Assembly: GCA_963844175.1 (NCBI GenBank)
Contig: CAWJNE010000014.1
Coordinates: forward strand, 1 to 64,000
Length of the DNA: 64,000 nucleotides
Direction of reading: 5' to 3'
From: JALZMG01 sp963844175
GTDB lineage: Bacteria > Actinomycetota > Acidimicrobiia > Acidimicrobiales > Ilumatobacteraceae
In this document: positions 8,890-16,914 of the stretch, piece by piece
How the letters are laid out: each line of letters starts with the position of its first letter
Position numbering within the stretch: the first letter of the stretch is position 1
Made by a program: the position numbers and the translations under genes
The notes under the pieces: model-generated
Databases searched by the model: none
The model's input: the letters and a program-made list of their open reading frames with translations, nothing else
What the model was told of the DNA's origin: nothing

Positions 8890-9292
8890 TCAGCCGTCGA
8901 ACGGCAGGTCTGGACAGGTCGGGGCGTACTCGGCGAGGTCGCCGATGTTTGCATCCCACTCCTCACGGGTGAGGTTCCGGCCGGCGACCTGGCACGCCGC
9001 ATCGACCCAGTGCAGCGGGGTCGAGATCCCAGATTCCGATGCCGGCACGTCCGAGGCCACCGCCGAGGGCAAGGGTCGTCCCGGACTGGTCGAGGGCCAT
9101 GTAGCTGTCGGCGTCGTCTGGGATGCGGATCGGAGTGCCCAGGCGCGTTCTGTCGCCACGTCGTACAGGGTGACGGTAGGTCCCCGCCTCTCACGGCGAT
9201 CGTCGAGCCGTCGGCGGTGCCGAGCACTCCCTGGACATAGCCGCGACTGCCGCCAAAGGTGCGAACCGGTTTCAGGGTCTCGAGTTCGTACC
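8890..9292 (-). pseudogene. 3' fragment of a WD40-repeat (STAND/BTAD-type) protein gene
   Basis: The minus strand encodes the characteristic C-terminus of actinobacterial WD40-repeat regulators: LHWVDAACQVAGRNLTREEW, then DANIGDLAEYAPTCPDLPF and a stop at 8890. Upstream pieces in other frames read WYELETLKPVRTFGG, VQGVLGTADGSTIAV and VTLYDVATER, i.e. a last beta-propeller blade. At least two frameshifts separate them. The fragment is cut abruptly at 9292/9293, exactly where direct repeat copy B begins, so the rest of the gene was lost in the rearrangement that placed the repeat there. Confidence 0.6.
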
Positions 9293-9555
9293 ACGGGAGC
9301 GGGGCCGGCGCGAAAGGTGGAAGAACCCCGAGCTCGGTCGCCGGTACCGGCCGGGAGAGCAATGGTAGAGCGGCGAACCGCTCGGTCCGAGGCCGCTCGT
9401 CGTACGCGGGTGACCGCCGGAGGCGATCTCAGCAGCCTGCGCGCGACGGAGCGAGAGGCGCCGCTGATTGCGGCTCAGGCGGCTAAGGCCGCTTGGCGGA
9501 TCGGTGGGCGGTGGTGTCGGTGGACGGCGAGGCTGTTCACCCCGAGCGCGAACGT
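9293..9555. repeat. Direct repeat copy B (about 260 bp), with a transposase 3' end
   Basis: This is the second copy of the 7269-7526 repeat in the same orientation. Bases 9475-9555 on the minus strand again encode TFALGVNSLAVHRHHRPP, ending RQAALAA, with a few substitutions and a 9-bp insertion near 9484-9492. Copy B abuts the WD40 fragment on its left and integrase debris on its right. Confidence 0.85.
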
Positions 9556-9659
9556 CGGAGGTCGCCTCGGAGGACCTTCACCCATCGCGCCAATCGGATC
9601 AACCTGCTCGTCCTGCGGCCAAGACCTGCCGCGTGCTTGCGGCGCACGCAGTCGAATCG

Positions 9660-9960
9660 CGCATTGCGAGGAGCCTGACGCCGTCCTTGTCGTCGCAGCC
9701 GTCTTCGCCGCGAGACCACCCTCTCGTGTCGCTGCTCGCCCCAATGGGCCGGGGGCGCGTCCGAAAACCTGCGCCGACATCGACGCTCTTGGCCTCGAAC
9801 GCAGCCATCGCAATCTGACGGTGATGCGCAAGGGCGGCGCGGCGAGCGCTCCCGATGCGTCCAGTGACGATCGCAGCGCTCCTCATGGCCCGCGCCGAAG
9901 CCCGCTCCGAACGATGGCTCCCACGACCCGCAGCCGCGCCAGATCGGCATCTCGGCCGTG
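9660..9960 (+). pseudogene. Tyrosine recombinase (integrase) remnant
   Basis: Plus-strand pieces match the catalytic-domain start of XerC/D-like recombinases. RDHPLVSLLA at about 9711 is followed by a block equivalent to the usual LNGLRVSE, now out of frame, then ADIDALGLERSHRNLTVMRK and GG (about 9774-9835). The family normally continues into a basic catalytic block, which is unreadable here. At least two frameshifts are needed and no Arg/His/Tyr catalytic set survives. Its place next to direct repeat B and near a tRNA fits an integrative element. Confidence 0.55.
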
Positions 9961-10025
9961 ACGAGGTCGTCATTCAGCCCTGATGGAATGAGGGCACCGT
10001 GGTGCGGATGGAGAGGAGCTGACGA

Positions 10026-10370
10026 GTGGATGTCAACGAGCTGATGCAGCAGACCCGGGACAGCCTGACGGTCACCCGGCTGTTCGGCGAGGCCTACGAA
10101 CGCAACGGGATCACCGTCATCCCAGTGGCGGTCGTGCGAGGAGGAGGCGGCGGCGGCGGCGGGGAGGGTGCCGGCCCCGATGGCGTCGGTACTGGGTCCG
10201 GTTCGGGTGGCGGGTTCGCGCTTGCGGCCAAGCCGGCTGGCGTGTACGTCATCGACGGCAACCGCGTGAGGTTTCGACCGGCGTTTGATGTCAACCGCAT
10301 CGTTCTTGGCGGTCAGATCGTCGGGATCGTTGCGCTGCTCGTGGTGCGAAGCATTCTCCGTCATCGCTGA
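10026..10370 (+). CDS. GerW/YtfJ-family protein
   Basis: The 114-aa product begins MDVNELMQQTRDSLTVTRLF and continues EAYERNGITVIPVAVVRGGG. It then has a Gly-rich stretch (~40-65) and FALAAKPAGVYVIDGNRVRF, followed by a hydrophobic C-terminal helix (~95-112). This order (amphipathic start, ITVIPV strand, Gly-rich loop, G-VYVI-G-V strand) is that of the Spore_YtfJ/GerW family. GerW acts in spore germination in Bacillus, but homologues are common in non-sporulating actinobacteria, where the role is unknown. GTG 10026 is preceded by GGAGAGGAG. This is the first intact gene to the right of the decayed zone. Confidence 0.85.
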   Translation: MDVNELMQQTRDSLTVTRLFGEAYERNGITVIPVAVVRGGGGGGGGEGAGPDGVGTGSGSGGGFALAAKPAGVYVIDGNRVRFRPAFDVNRIVLGGQIVGIVALLVVRSILRHR

Positions 10371-10672
10371 CGGTCCCATCTCGCGAGCCGAACGTGGTGA
10401 CATCTGGGCCGGTCGGGTCGGGCTGTCGTTTGGGCCAGGCAGGAGCGGCACGCCCGAACGTGCGCACCGAATGATCGCACCGGCCACGAGGCGGCCGCGC
10501 CCGGTCGGCATGTACGTGCGGCGGCCATCGTGCTGACGTGGTTGGCACGAGCGGTGACGGGGCCCACCCGGTCGATCGGACCCCTGGGGCTCCCATCCAG
10601 CCAGCCGCCGACTGTCGCCTCTGGAACGGCGCTGGCACGTGACGGGGGAACGTCCCTCCTAGGCTCGCCGCC
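10371..10672. other. Intergenic stretch with no recognised gene
   Basis: Frames on both strands are Arg/Pro-rich shadows without a ribosome binding site or family resemblance. No clear hairpin or repeat was seen. It probably holds the promoter of the nitrobindin-like gene. Confidence 0.4.
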
Positions 10673-11131
10673 GTGCTCGACGGCCATCCGTTCGCCGATC
10701 TCGCCGCAACGTGGCGTGGAGCCGGCGAGGGCGAGTACCCGACCATCGCTGACTTCGCCTACACCGAAGAGCTGGTGATCACGCCCGTGCCCGGCCGCCC
10801 CCTGGCGCATTGGCGCAGTACGACTCGCGACGCCGTGACGGGCGAGCCGCGGCACGCCGAAAGCGGGTTCCTCCGGGCCACCACCACGCCGAAGCTGGAA
10901 CTGGTCGTCGCTCACGGGTTCGGCATCGTGGAGGCGGCTGCCGGCTCGTTCGACGGTGGCGTCCTTTCCCTCCGCAGCGGCGGCCTGCTCGGCACGGCGT
11001 CGGCAAAGCAGGTCGATGAGGTGGAGCGACGCTACGAGCTCGACGGCGAGACCCTGCGGTACTCGATCGCGATGGCGGCCGTCGGGGTCCCCCTCACACA
11101 CCACCTGCGCGCCGAGCTCCGACGGGGTTGA
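10673..11131 (+). CDS. Nitrobindin-like heme-binding beta-barrel protein (FABP/THAP4 family)
   Basis: The 152-aa product has the nitrobindin layout. An N-terminal W-G-G signature (ATWRGAGEGEYPTIADFAYT, residues ~12-31) is followed by alternating strands (GFLRATTTPKLELVVAHGFG and similar) that form a 10-strand barrel. The C-terminal HHLRAELRR contains the His expected to bind heme iron. The family binds ferric heme and reacts with NO and peroxynitrite, so a role in nitrogen-oxide handling or heme sensing is inferred. The start is GTG 10673. It stands alone with no obvious operon partner. Confidence 0.85.
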   Translation: MLDGHPFADLAATWRGAGEGEYPTIADFAYTEELVITPVPGRPLAHWRSTTRDAVTGEPRHAESGFLRATTTPKLELVVAHGFGIVEAAAGSFDGGVLSLRSGGLLGTASAKQVDEVERRYELDGETLRYSIAMAAVGVPLTHHLRAELRRG

Positions 11132-11473
11132 CGACCACGTGCCGGCAGAGTTCCGGTTCGCGCGACGCCGAGCCGTCACGATTGCCTCGACGTCGAAGTC
11201 AAGCGCTTGGGGTCTCGCGGCAGCCGACAGCGACGATGCCGAGCGACGACCAGTGCGACGATTGTCGGGCAAGCCGAGGTCGTTGCTGTCGCGAGCGCTA
11301 CGCATCAGATCAGATGCGGTGAACGCGGGCCGCACCGTGGATGCCTCGTGGTCCTGCCCTGCCATGCGACACCCGGGAGCGAATCGCACCGAACGTCCAC
11401 ACCGAACAACGCCATCGACCCCCGCAGGCATCATCGCCGAACGGCATGTCGTTCGCTCGCCGAGCAGCGCTGA
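11132..11473. other. Intergenic stretch with no recognised gene
   Basis: This lies between the convergent nitrobindin-like and DUF1918/H1-like genes. The short frames are Cys/Arg-rich shadows with no ribosome binding site. No strong inverted repeat was found, unlike most convergent junctions in this window. Confidence 0.35.
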
Positions 11474-11992
11474 TCAGCGACCCCTGCGCCTCGCGCCCGT
11501 CGGCGTCTCGCTGCCACTCTTGCCCGTCGCCTTCCTGGCATCTGCCTTGGTCGGCGCCTTCTTCTTGGCGGACGCCGTCCTCCCAGTCGCGGCCTGGCGC
11601 TTCGAAGACCCGGGCTGAGTCGCCGCGGCCTTCTTCGGCGCAGCCCTCGCCACCGCCTTCTTCGGCGCCGCCTTCTTCGGCACCGCCTTCTTCGGCGCCG
11701 CCTTCTTCGGCGCCGCCTTCTTCGGCACCGCCTTCTTCGGCACCGTCGCCGTTGGCTGGGCCCTCTTTGCCGCAGCCTTCTTGGACGCCAGCTGCCCGGA
11801 CGGCACCGCTGATGGCGCATGGTCGCTCGACGAGGCCAGCACGGTCAGCGTCCCGGGTGCGGGGATCACGAGTGTCTCCTCCTGCGAGGACCAGCGCACC
11901 CGCAGCATCGATCCGACGAGCGCCATCACGACGCCCTCCCGGTCCGGGCCCTTCCCCGATGAGAGGCGGATTCGGTAACCCACTCTGAGCAT
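11474..11992 (-). CDS. DUF1918-like domain fused to a histone H1-like Lys/Ala tail
   Basis: The 172-aa product has two parts. Residues 1-55 (MLRVGYRIRLSSGKGPDREG, then LRVRWSSQEETLVIPAPG) resemble the small SH3-like DUF1918 barrel. Residues ~60-172 are almost only Lys, Ala, Pro, Arg and Ser, with six tandem [VA]PKKA units, like the tails of histone H1-like and HU-type nucleoid proteins. A DNA- or RNA-binding nucleoid role is inferred. ATG 11992 was chosen because GGGAGGTG precedes it at normal spacing, whereas upstream codons lack one. The tail is encoded by a 15-bp tandem repeat and could vary in length between strains. Confidence 0.75.
   Translation of the reverse strand: MLRVGYRIRLSSGKGPDREGVVMALVGSMLRVRWSSQEETLVIPAPGTLTVLASSSDHAPSAVPSGQLASKKAAAKRAQPTATVPKKAVPKKAAPKKAAPKKAVPKKAAPKKAVARAAPKKAAATQPGSSKRQAATGRTASAKKKAPTKADARKATGKSGSETPTGARRRGR
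11655..11744. repeat. Tandem repeat, six 15-bp units, coding
   Basis: Six consecutive copies of GCCTTCTTCGGC[G/A]CC run from 11655 to 11744, with diverged half-units outside. On the minus strand each encodes a [V/A]PKKA pentapeptide in the H1-like tail. Only the 13th base varies, toggling Ala and Val. Confidence 0.9.
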
Positions 11993-12177
11993 GGACAGAC
12001 ACCTCCCACTCGGCCCTCGCAAACGCTGACCCTAACGAACGTGCCGGAGCGAAGTTCCACGACGACTCGCCGTCGCGGACGCGCCGGGCTGGTTGCTAAC
12101 ACTCCCGAACGGCAGGTCCTTGCTCCCTGTTGGCGGGTGCCCGTGGAGTTCGAGAGCTTTCGTGGGTGCGGCGGCGT

Positions 12178-13446
12178 TCAGGCGGAGGACATGAAGGCTT
12201 CGATCTCGTTGCAGGCGGTGTGGGTTCCGTGTTCGGTGGCCAGTTGGGCAGACATCGCTTGAGCCTGTTCGCCGAGTGAGCTGTCTTGGAGCAGGCGTTG
12301 AACGGCGTTGGGGATGTGGCGCCGGCGGCGGGCCCAGATTCCGGTGCCGAGTTCGTCCTGCCGGCGGGCATGCCACAGCTGGTCGAACAGGCACGGCACG
12401 ACGACCGACGGCACGCCGGCCTCGAGCGCGATGGCGTTGGTCCCGTGGGCTCCGGACTGCACGAGCCCGCAGGTCCGCCGCAGCAGCGGTGCGAGGGGAA
12501 CGAACGGCCAGACGCCGTGGAGCGGTTGGATCGCAGCGCGTAGGCGGTCGGTGACGGCGGCGTTCGAGGTGAGGAACACTCCACGGGCTCTTGCTTCGTC
12601 GAGTGCGTCGGCGACTCGCTCGAAGACGTCAGGTCGGGCGGTCGCACCGCTGGTACCGAGCGTCACGGCGACCGGTGGAGGTCCGTCGTCGAGGAATCGT
12701 TCGACCTCCTCAGGCAGACGGCCGGCATCCGGGCCGCTCCACGAAGTGAACCCGACCAGACGGTAGTTGCTCGGCCAGTCAGCGGCCGGCGCCACGTAGT
12801 GGGCTGAGACCAGCGCGATGTTGTGACATGGCGAGAGCCGGGCGTCGACAACATTCCATCGACGATCTGTGGCGAGACCGAGACGCCGACGGAAGCTGAC
12901 GAAGGCGCGGCGGCTCGTCAACGGGTCGACCAGCCGGGACCGGCCCAACCTCCACATGGCCCGGTTCACGCTGCGGCCGAGATCCGGCATTCCAGAAGGT
13001 GGGCCCGTGGCAGTCGGGACGAGCATCGGGAAGAGATCACCGACGATCCATGGAATCCCCCGACGCTCACACGCCATCGCCCCAACCAGCGACGCTGCTG
13101 GGTGCGACACGAGCAGATCAGCATCGGCCAGTTCGGCGTCGACCGCCGTGAACAGCGCCTCGAGATGGGGCACCGTGAACTCCCCGAAGTACAGACGCAG
13201 CGTGACGGCACCACCCATCTTCATGCCCCACCGCCGGAGGAACGCGCCATGCTCGTCGAGCTCGACTGGCGAGAAGTCGGTGCCGCTCTGGGCGCAGCGG
13301 AACGGCTCGGCGGCGAGCACCGGATGAAACTCCCTCGGCACGACGAACGTCACGTCGTGCCCGCGCCGCACGAGCTCCGAGGCGATCGGCACGAACGGAA
13401 ACACGTCGCCCCGGTGCGCCATCGAGTACACGACGATCTTCATCAA
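12178..13446 (-). CDS. GT1-family glycosyltransferase (MGT/UGT type)
   Basis: The 422-aa product has the GT-B fold layout of UDP-sugar-dependent macrolide/sterol-type glycosyltransferases. The N-terminal acceptor domain starts MMKIVVYSMAHRGDVFPFVP, with the usual His near residue 11. The C-terminal donor domain has GTSGATARPDVFERVADALD and the signature HGTNAIALEAGVPSVVVPCL, followed by DQLWHARR, equivalent to the HGG-T-E-P-P-DQ sugar-nucleotide site. It is cytoplasmic or membrane-associated. It probably glycosylates a lipid or small molecule; the acceptor is unknown. A methionine three bases later (13443) is an equally good start. Confidence 0.85.
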   Translation of the reverse strand: MMKIVVYSMAHRGDVFPFVPIASELVRRGHDVTFVVPREFHPVLAAEPFRCAQSGTDFSPVELDEHGAFLRRWGMKMGGAVTLRLYFGEFTVPHLEALFTAVDAELADADLLVSHPAASLVGAMACERRGIPWIVGDLFPMLVPTATGPPSGMPDLGRSVNRAMWRLGRSRLVDPLTSRRAFVSFRRRLGLATDRRWNVVDARLSPCHNIALVSAHYVAPAADWPSNYRLVGFTSWSGPDAGRLPEEVERFLDDGPPPVAVTLGTSGATARPDVFERVADALDEARARGVFLTSNAAVTDRLRAAIQPLHGVWPFVPLAPLLRRTCGLVQSGAHGTNAIALEAGVPSVVVPCLFDQLWHARRQDELGTGIWARRRRHIPNAVQRLLQDSSLGEQAQAMSAQLATEHGTHTACNEIEAFMSSA

Positions 13447-13532
13447 TCGCCTTCCGCTCGCCGAACCTTACGCCCGCCATCGACCGGCTCGATCCCGGCG
13501 GTGTCGCTCGCTTTGGCGGTTGGTGCTTGGGC

Positions 13533-14483
13533 TTACGGGAGCTCGCCGTCTTCCGGAGCGGCGGCGAGAACACTGCGGAGCGTTTGCGCAGCGCCGAGCA
13601 GACCGGCCGACTCAAACGGGACGACGATCTTTGCGTTGTCGCTGTCGGCGAACTTGGCCAGCGCGTCGAGTTGAAGGATCGCGACCAACGTCGGGTCGGG
13701 ATCGCCCTTCTTGATCGCGGCGTACACCGTCTCGATGGCCTGCGCGCGGCCTTCGGACTCGAGGATCGCCGCTTGCCGGTTGCCCTCGGCCCGCAAGATC
13801 GCCGCCTGCCGTTCGCCTTCGGCCTGGCGCACCGCGGCCTGCGCAGCACCCTCGGCGACGTTGATCGCCGACTGCTGGTGGCCCTCCGACTGCAGAATCG
13901 TCGCCCGCTTCTCCTGGTCCGCCTGCTTCTGCAGGGCCAGCGCCTCGAGGATCTTCGGTGGCGGAGCGATCTCGATGATTTCGATGCGATTGATCCGGAT
14001 GCCCCACTTGTCAGTGACGGCCTCCATCTGCTGCTGGACGTCGGTGTTGATGTTCTCCCGCTCGGACAGGGCCTGGTCAAGCGTCATGGTGCCGATCACC
14101 GAACGCAGCGCGGTCCGTGCCAGCGCGTCGATGCCGACGTCAAAATTGGCGATGCTGAACAACGCCTGCTCGGCGACGACCACCTGAGTGAAAATTGTGG
14201 CATTCACCGTCACGACCACGTTGTCCTTCGTGATCACGTCCTGCCGATCACCCGGCCGCGGGATCTCGCGCATGTCGACGCGCTGGAGCGAATCGACGAA
14301 CGGCTTGATGATCACCAGGCCCGGCTCGTGCGTTTTGCGATACTCGCCAAGGTGCTTCACTACCCCGACCTCGCCCTGTTGGACGATGTTGGCCATCTGG
14401 CGTAACGCCAGGGTGAGCACCACCATCACCAGGACGGCGAGCGCGATGCCGATCACCCCGCCCACGCTGATGCCGACGATCAC
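13533..14483 (-). CDS. SPFH/Band 7 membrane protein (QmcA/stomatin-like)
   Basis: The 316-aa product has one N-terminal transmembrane helix (residues ~5-28, GGVIGIALAVLVMVVLTLAL) and then a Band 7/PHB domain (~30-190, with EPGLVIIKPFVDSLQRVDMR and ALRSVIGTMTLDQALSEREN). A long Ala/Glu/Gln coiled coil follows (~195-265, repeated AEG-RQAAIL units). Proteins of this type form oligomeric rings that organise lipid microdomains and protect membrane-protein quality-control proteases. The gene is translationally coupled (ATGA, 14480-14483) to the upstream nfeD-type gene, the classical partner, which supports the assignment. Confidence 0.9.
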   Translation of the reverse strand: MIVGISVGGVIGIALAVLVMVVLTLALRQMANIVQQGEVGVVKHLGEYRKTHEPGLVIIKPFVDSLQRVDMREIPRPGDRQDVITKDNVVVTVNATIFTQVVVAEQALFSIANFDVGIDALARTALRSVIGTMTLDQALSERENINTDVQQQMEAVTDKWGIRINRIEIIEIAPPPKILEALALQKQADQEKRATILQSEGHQQSAINVAEGAAQAAVRQAEGERQAAILRAEGNRQAAILESEGRAQAIETVYAAIKKGDPDPTLVAILQLDALAKFADSDNAKIVVPFESAGLLGAAQTLRSVLAAAPEDGELP

Positions 14484-14995
14484 GGCTGCTCCTCGTTTCG
14501 TTCGTCGGCGAGCGGGTTCTGCTCCGGGCCGGCGAGGTCAGCGAAGGGCAAGTACCCGTCGACCGGCCAGACGATCAGGGTCGTGCCCTCCACACCCGTG
14601 ATCAGCACCCGCGTTCCCACGCGGAGCGGTACGTCGGCGCCGCTCACCGCACGCCAACGCTCCCCTGCGAGGTTGACGTGCCCGACCGCGTCGAGTCCGC
14701 CCACCAGATCCAGCGTGATCACCTCTTGGCCGATGAGCCCACCGTGCACGCCTCGAGTTCGGTGCCCGCCGTGGCGAGCCGCCAACGCGACGCTCACCCG
14801 GGGTCGCACGAGAACGATGCCCGCCGCAGCCACCAGCACCGCGGCAATCACCTGTACGGCGATAGCACTGGGGGCGACCACCGCCACAACCGCGCCGGCG
14901 AAGCAGCCAATGGCCGCAAACAAGGCGTAGAACGCGAAGTGGTGGAGCTCGACGGCGAGTAGTACGACGCCCGCAGCGATCCATGCGACGGCCAA
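14480..14995 (-). CDS. NfeD-family membrane protein
   Basis: The 171-aa product has three to four N-terminal transmembrane helices (AVAWIAAGVVLLAVELHHFA, FYALFAAIGCFAGAVVAVVA and IAVQVIAAVLVAAAGIVLVR). A short linker leads to a C-terminal OB-fold domain (residues ~85-150; LIGQEVITLDLVGGLDAVGH, GTRVLITGVEGTTLIVWP). This is the short NfeD form lacking the ClpP-like protease. The TTG at 14995 was selected because GGAAGAAGG precedes it at good spacing; longer in-frame extensions are Arg/Pro-rich. It overlaps the SPFH gene by four bases; the two are expected to act together in membrane stress or microdomain organisation. Confidence 0.85.
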   Translation of the reverse strand: MAVAWIAAGVVLLAVELHHFAFYALFAAIGCFAGAVVAVVAPSAIAVQVIAAVLVAAAGIVLVRPRVSVALAARHGGHRTRGVHGGLIGQEVITLDLVGGLDAVGHVNLAGERWRAVSGADVPLRVGTRVLITGVEGTTLIVWPVDGYLPFADLAGPEQNPLADERNEEQP

Positions 14996-15551
14996 GCGGC
15001 ACCTTCTTCCTGCCTCCGAAACTCTACGACCCGAGACGACCGAAAGGTTCTCGGCAAGTCGGTGTCGACCGATGACCGTGTCGGATGACCGTCTGCCCGG
15101 CGAGAGGCCCGGGCCCACCCGCCCGACGCCTGTCGGCGAGTGGCTGACGATCCTTGGAGCGATCCGCAGATGGTCGTGATGCCGCCCAGTCAGTACCCCG
15201 GTGGAGCTCGGCTGGGTGCTCGCCATGCCCTTCAAGCGGGCCGGTCCCGGTGCGCAGGGCAGCCGAGGGACCGGCTGCCGGAGCTGGCACGGTGCCGCGT
15301 CGATGCAGCTGTTCAGGCGGGTGGTGTCGCCGAGCGCGTCCACGCCGTGGTGGCGGTGACGGTCGGGCGCACGCCCGTCTTTGCCTGGGCAGCTCGCCGG
15401 GCGAGGCGCAGGATGATCGACGGGCCGCGCTTGGCCCGGCGGGCGGCGCGCTTGGCGTCGATGGCGTGGCTGCCGTGGTAGAGCGCAGCCTCCGAGCGCA
15501 GCGTGTGCTGGCGCTCGGCGGCCACGAGCCCGGTGGTGTGCTCGTGCCCGA
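14996..15551. other. Intergenic stretch, possibly with one tiny gene
   Basis: No established gene was found over about 550 bases. The best candidate is a minus-strand frame from a GTG at 15525 to 15313 (70 aa, with AALYHGSHAIDAKRAARRAK and a Lys/Arg-rich middle). It has no clear ribosome binding site and no family resemblance, so it is recorded only as a possibility. The promoter of the nfeD-SPFH pair should lie just above 14995. Confidence 0.3.
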
Positions 15552-15755
15552 TCACCGGAACGTCAGCCTTCCGCCGGCCGCCGCGTTGTGCGAGTTGTGC
15601 ACGACCTGGACGGGATCGGGATGGGGCTTCTGCGTGTCGGCGGAAGCCGTCTCGAGGCCGCCGGCGACGATGGCGATCATGCCGGCGGCGAACGCCAGCT
15701 CGAGGCGCCGCAGGTGGGCGCGGCGGACCGGGTCGCGGGTGGAACGTTGCGACAT
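15552..15755 (-). CDS. Small secreted or membrane-anchored protein, unknown
   Basis: The 67-aa product starts MSQRSTRDPVRRAHLRRLEL, a basic N-terminus. A hydrophobic segment follows (residues ~20-36, LAFAAGMIAIVAGGLETASA), then a polar His/Asn tail DTQKPHPDPVQVVHNSHNAA. This is consistent with a signal peptide cleaved after ASA, or with a single anchor. GAGGAGG lies directly before the ATG at normal spacing, which is the main support that it is real. No family is recognised. It diverges from nothing close and lies downstream of the Crp-type regulator on the same strand. Confidence 0.6.
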   Translation of the reverse strand: MSQRSTRDPVRRAHLRRLELAFAAGMIAIVAGGLETASADTQKPHPDPVQVVHNSHNAAAGGRLTFR

Positions 15756-15883
15756 GACGACCTCCTCTGGTCACGCTCGAGGGTCGAGCACGCTCAACGT
15801 GCGCAGATCACGCCGTCACGTTCCGCCGCATCCGCACACTTGGGGTGTGCCACCCGTCGCACGTCAGCCCGAGCGGTCGGTCG

Positions 15884-16546
15884 TCAGCGTCCGTGACGCT
15901 CGAGGCCGCCGACGTCGAGCAGCACGACGCCGCGCCGCTTCGACTCGACCAGCCCCTCGTCGCGCAGCCGCGCCAGGGCCCTGGCGACGGACTCGCGGGA
16001 CGCTCCGATCATCGCCGCCAGCTCCTGCTGGCTCGACTTGATCTCGACCGGTGTACTGCCGTCGAGGCCACCGTCGCTGGCGAGCTCGGCGAGCAGGTGG
16101 GCGAGCCGCGATGTCGTCTCGAAGCCGCTGTACTCGACGCGCCGCCGATCGGCGCTGCGCAGCTTGCCGACGACCATCCGCAGCAGTGCCAACGACGCCG
16201 CCGGGTGGGAGGCCAGGAAGTCCAGGAACTGTGCAGCGCTGATCTGCTGCGCCTCCACCGGCCCCATCGCCACCACCGTCGCCCCGCGACCCTCGAGATC
16301 GCGGTCCACCGCCGCCAGCTCGCCGACGAGGTCGCCGACGGTGCGCACGCCGAGCACCGGCTCCCGCCCGTCCTCGGTCGTGTAGAAGACCTTGACCTGG
16401 CCGCTGGTGATCAGCACCACGTGGTCGGACCGTTCACCCTGACCCATCAGTACCCGGCCGGACGGGTACCGCCGCGCTTGGCCGAGCTCCAGCAGGTCCT
16501 GGCGATCGGCGTCGTTCAGCTGGGCCCACATCCCTCCGTTGGGCAC
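15884..16546 (-). CDS. Crp/Fnr-family transcriptional regulator
   Basis: The 220-aa product has an N-terminal cyclic-nucleotide-binding beta-roll (residues ~10-115; YPSGRVLMGQGERSDHVVLI, then ITSGQVKVF and VGDLVGELA, matching the GE-A phosphate-binding cassette region). A dimerisation helix comes next, then a C-terminal winged HTH (~150-210; SQQELAAMIGASRESVARAL with the recognition helix). There is no Cys set for an Fe-S cluster, so it is Crp-like and not Fnr-like. The cassette lacks the consensus R-[ST] after GE-A, so cAMP binding is uncertain. GTG 16546 is preferred on spacing; ATG 16531 is possible. With three cyclase-type proteins in this window a cNMP link is tempting but unproven. Confidence 0.85.
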   Translation of the reverse strand: MPNGGMWAQLNDADRQDLLELGQARRYPSGRVLMGQGERSDHVVLITSGQVKVFYTTEDGREPVLGVRTVGDLVGELAAVDRDLEGRGATVVAMGPVEAQQISAAQFLDFLASHPAASLALLRMVVGKLRSADRRRVEYSGFETTSRLAHLLAELASDGGLDGSTPVEIKSSQQELAAMIGASRESVARALARLRDEGLVESKRRGVVLLDVGGLERHGR

Positions 16547-16680
16547 GGGCCGACGGTACTCCCGGGCGCAGCGCACGATGTGCCACGGACCACAGGCGCG
16601 GCGGGCGGATGACGCAGCGTGATCGCCCGAGCGGGCGCATGGTCGACGCAGCGGACGAGCGTCAACGGAGAGGAGGCGTC

Positions 16681-16896
16681 ATGAACCGTTCGAGCGTCCT
16701 CGCATCGCTCAGCGCGGCCCTGTGCCTCAGCATCGCGGCCTGCGCAGCTGCCCAGGAGTGGGACCCCGCCCCAGCGGGCGACGCTCCGGGCGTGCCACCG
16801 ACGACGGCCGAGCGGGACGACGCGTTGCCCGGGGCCCGCATCCTCCGCCGCCCGCTGACGGCGCACACGCCCGATCGCCTGGTGACCGTCGCCTGA
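16681..16896 (+). CDS. Small lipoprotein
   Basis: The 71-aa product begins MNRSSVLASLSAALCLSIAA and then CAAAQE. This is a signal peptide with a lipobox (SIAAC), so the mature lipoprotein is only about 50 residues, mostly Pro/Ala/Asp and disordered-looking (APAGDAPGVPPTTAERDDAL). GGAGAGGAGG sits just before the ATG, a near-ideal ribosome binding site. It is divergent from the Crp-type regulator with about 130 bp between them, so it may be regulated by it. The function is unknown. Confidence 0.65.
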   Translation: MNRSSVLASLSAALCLSIAACAAAQEWDPAPAGDAPGVPPTTAERDDALPGARILRRPLTAHTPDRLVTVA

Positions 16897-16914
16897 GGCG
16901 GCGCGGCCTCGCCG

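Noticed and set aside
1..10000. Prophage
   Set aside because: No capsid, tail, terminase, portal or lysis genes are present; only integrase- and transposase-type debris.
11655..11744. Short regular repeats as a CRISPR-like array
   Set aside because: The units are contiguous without spacers and encode PKKA repeats in frame.
15313..15525. A 70-aa basic protein on the minus strand
   Set aside because: No ribosome binding site and no recognised family; kept only as a note in the intergenic entry.
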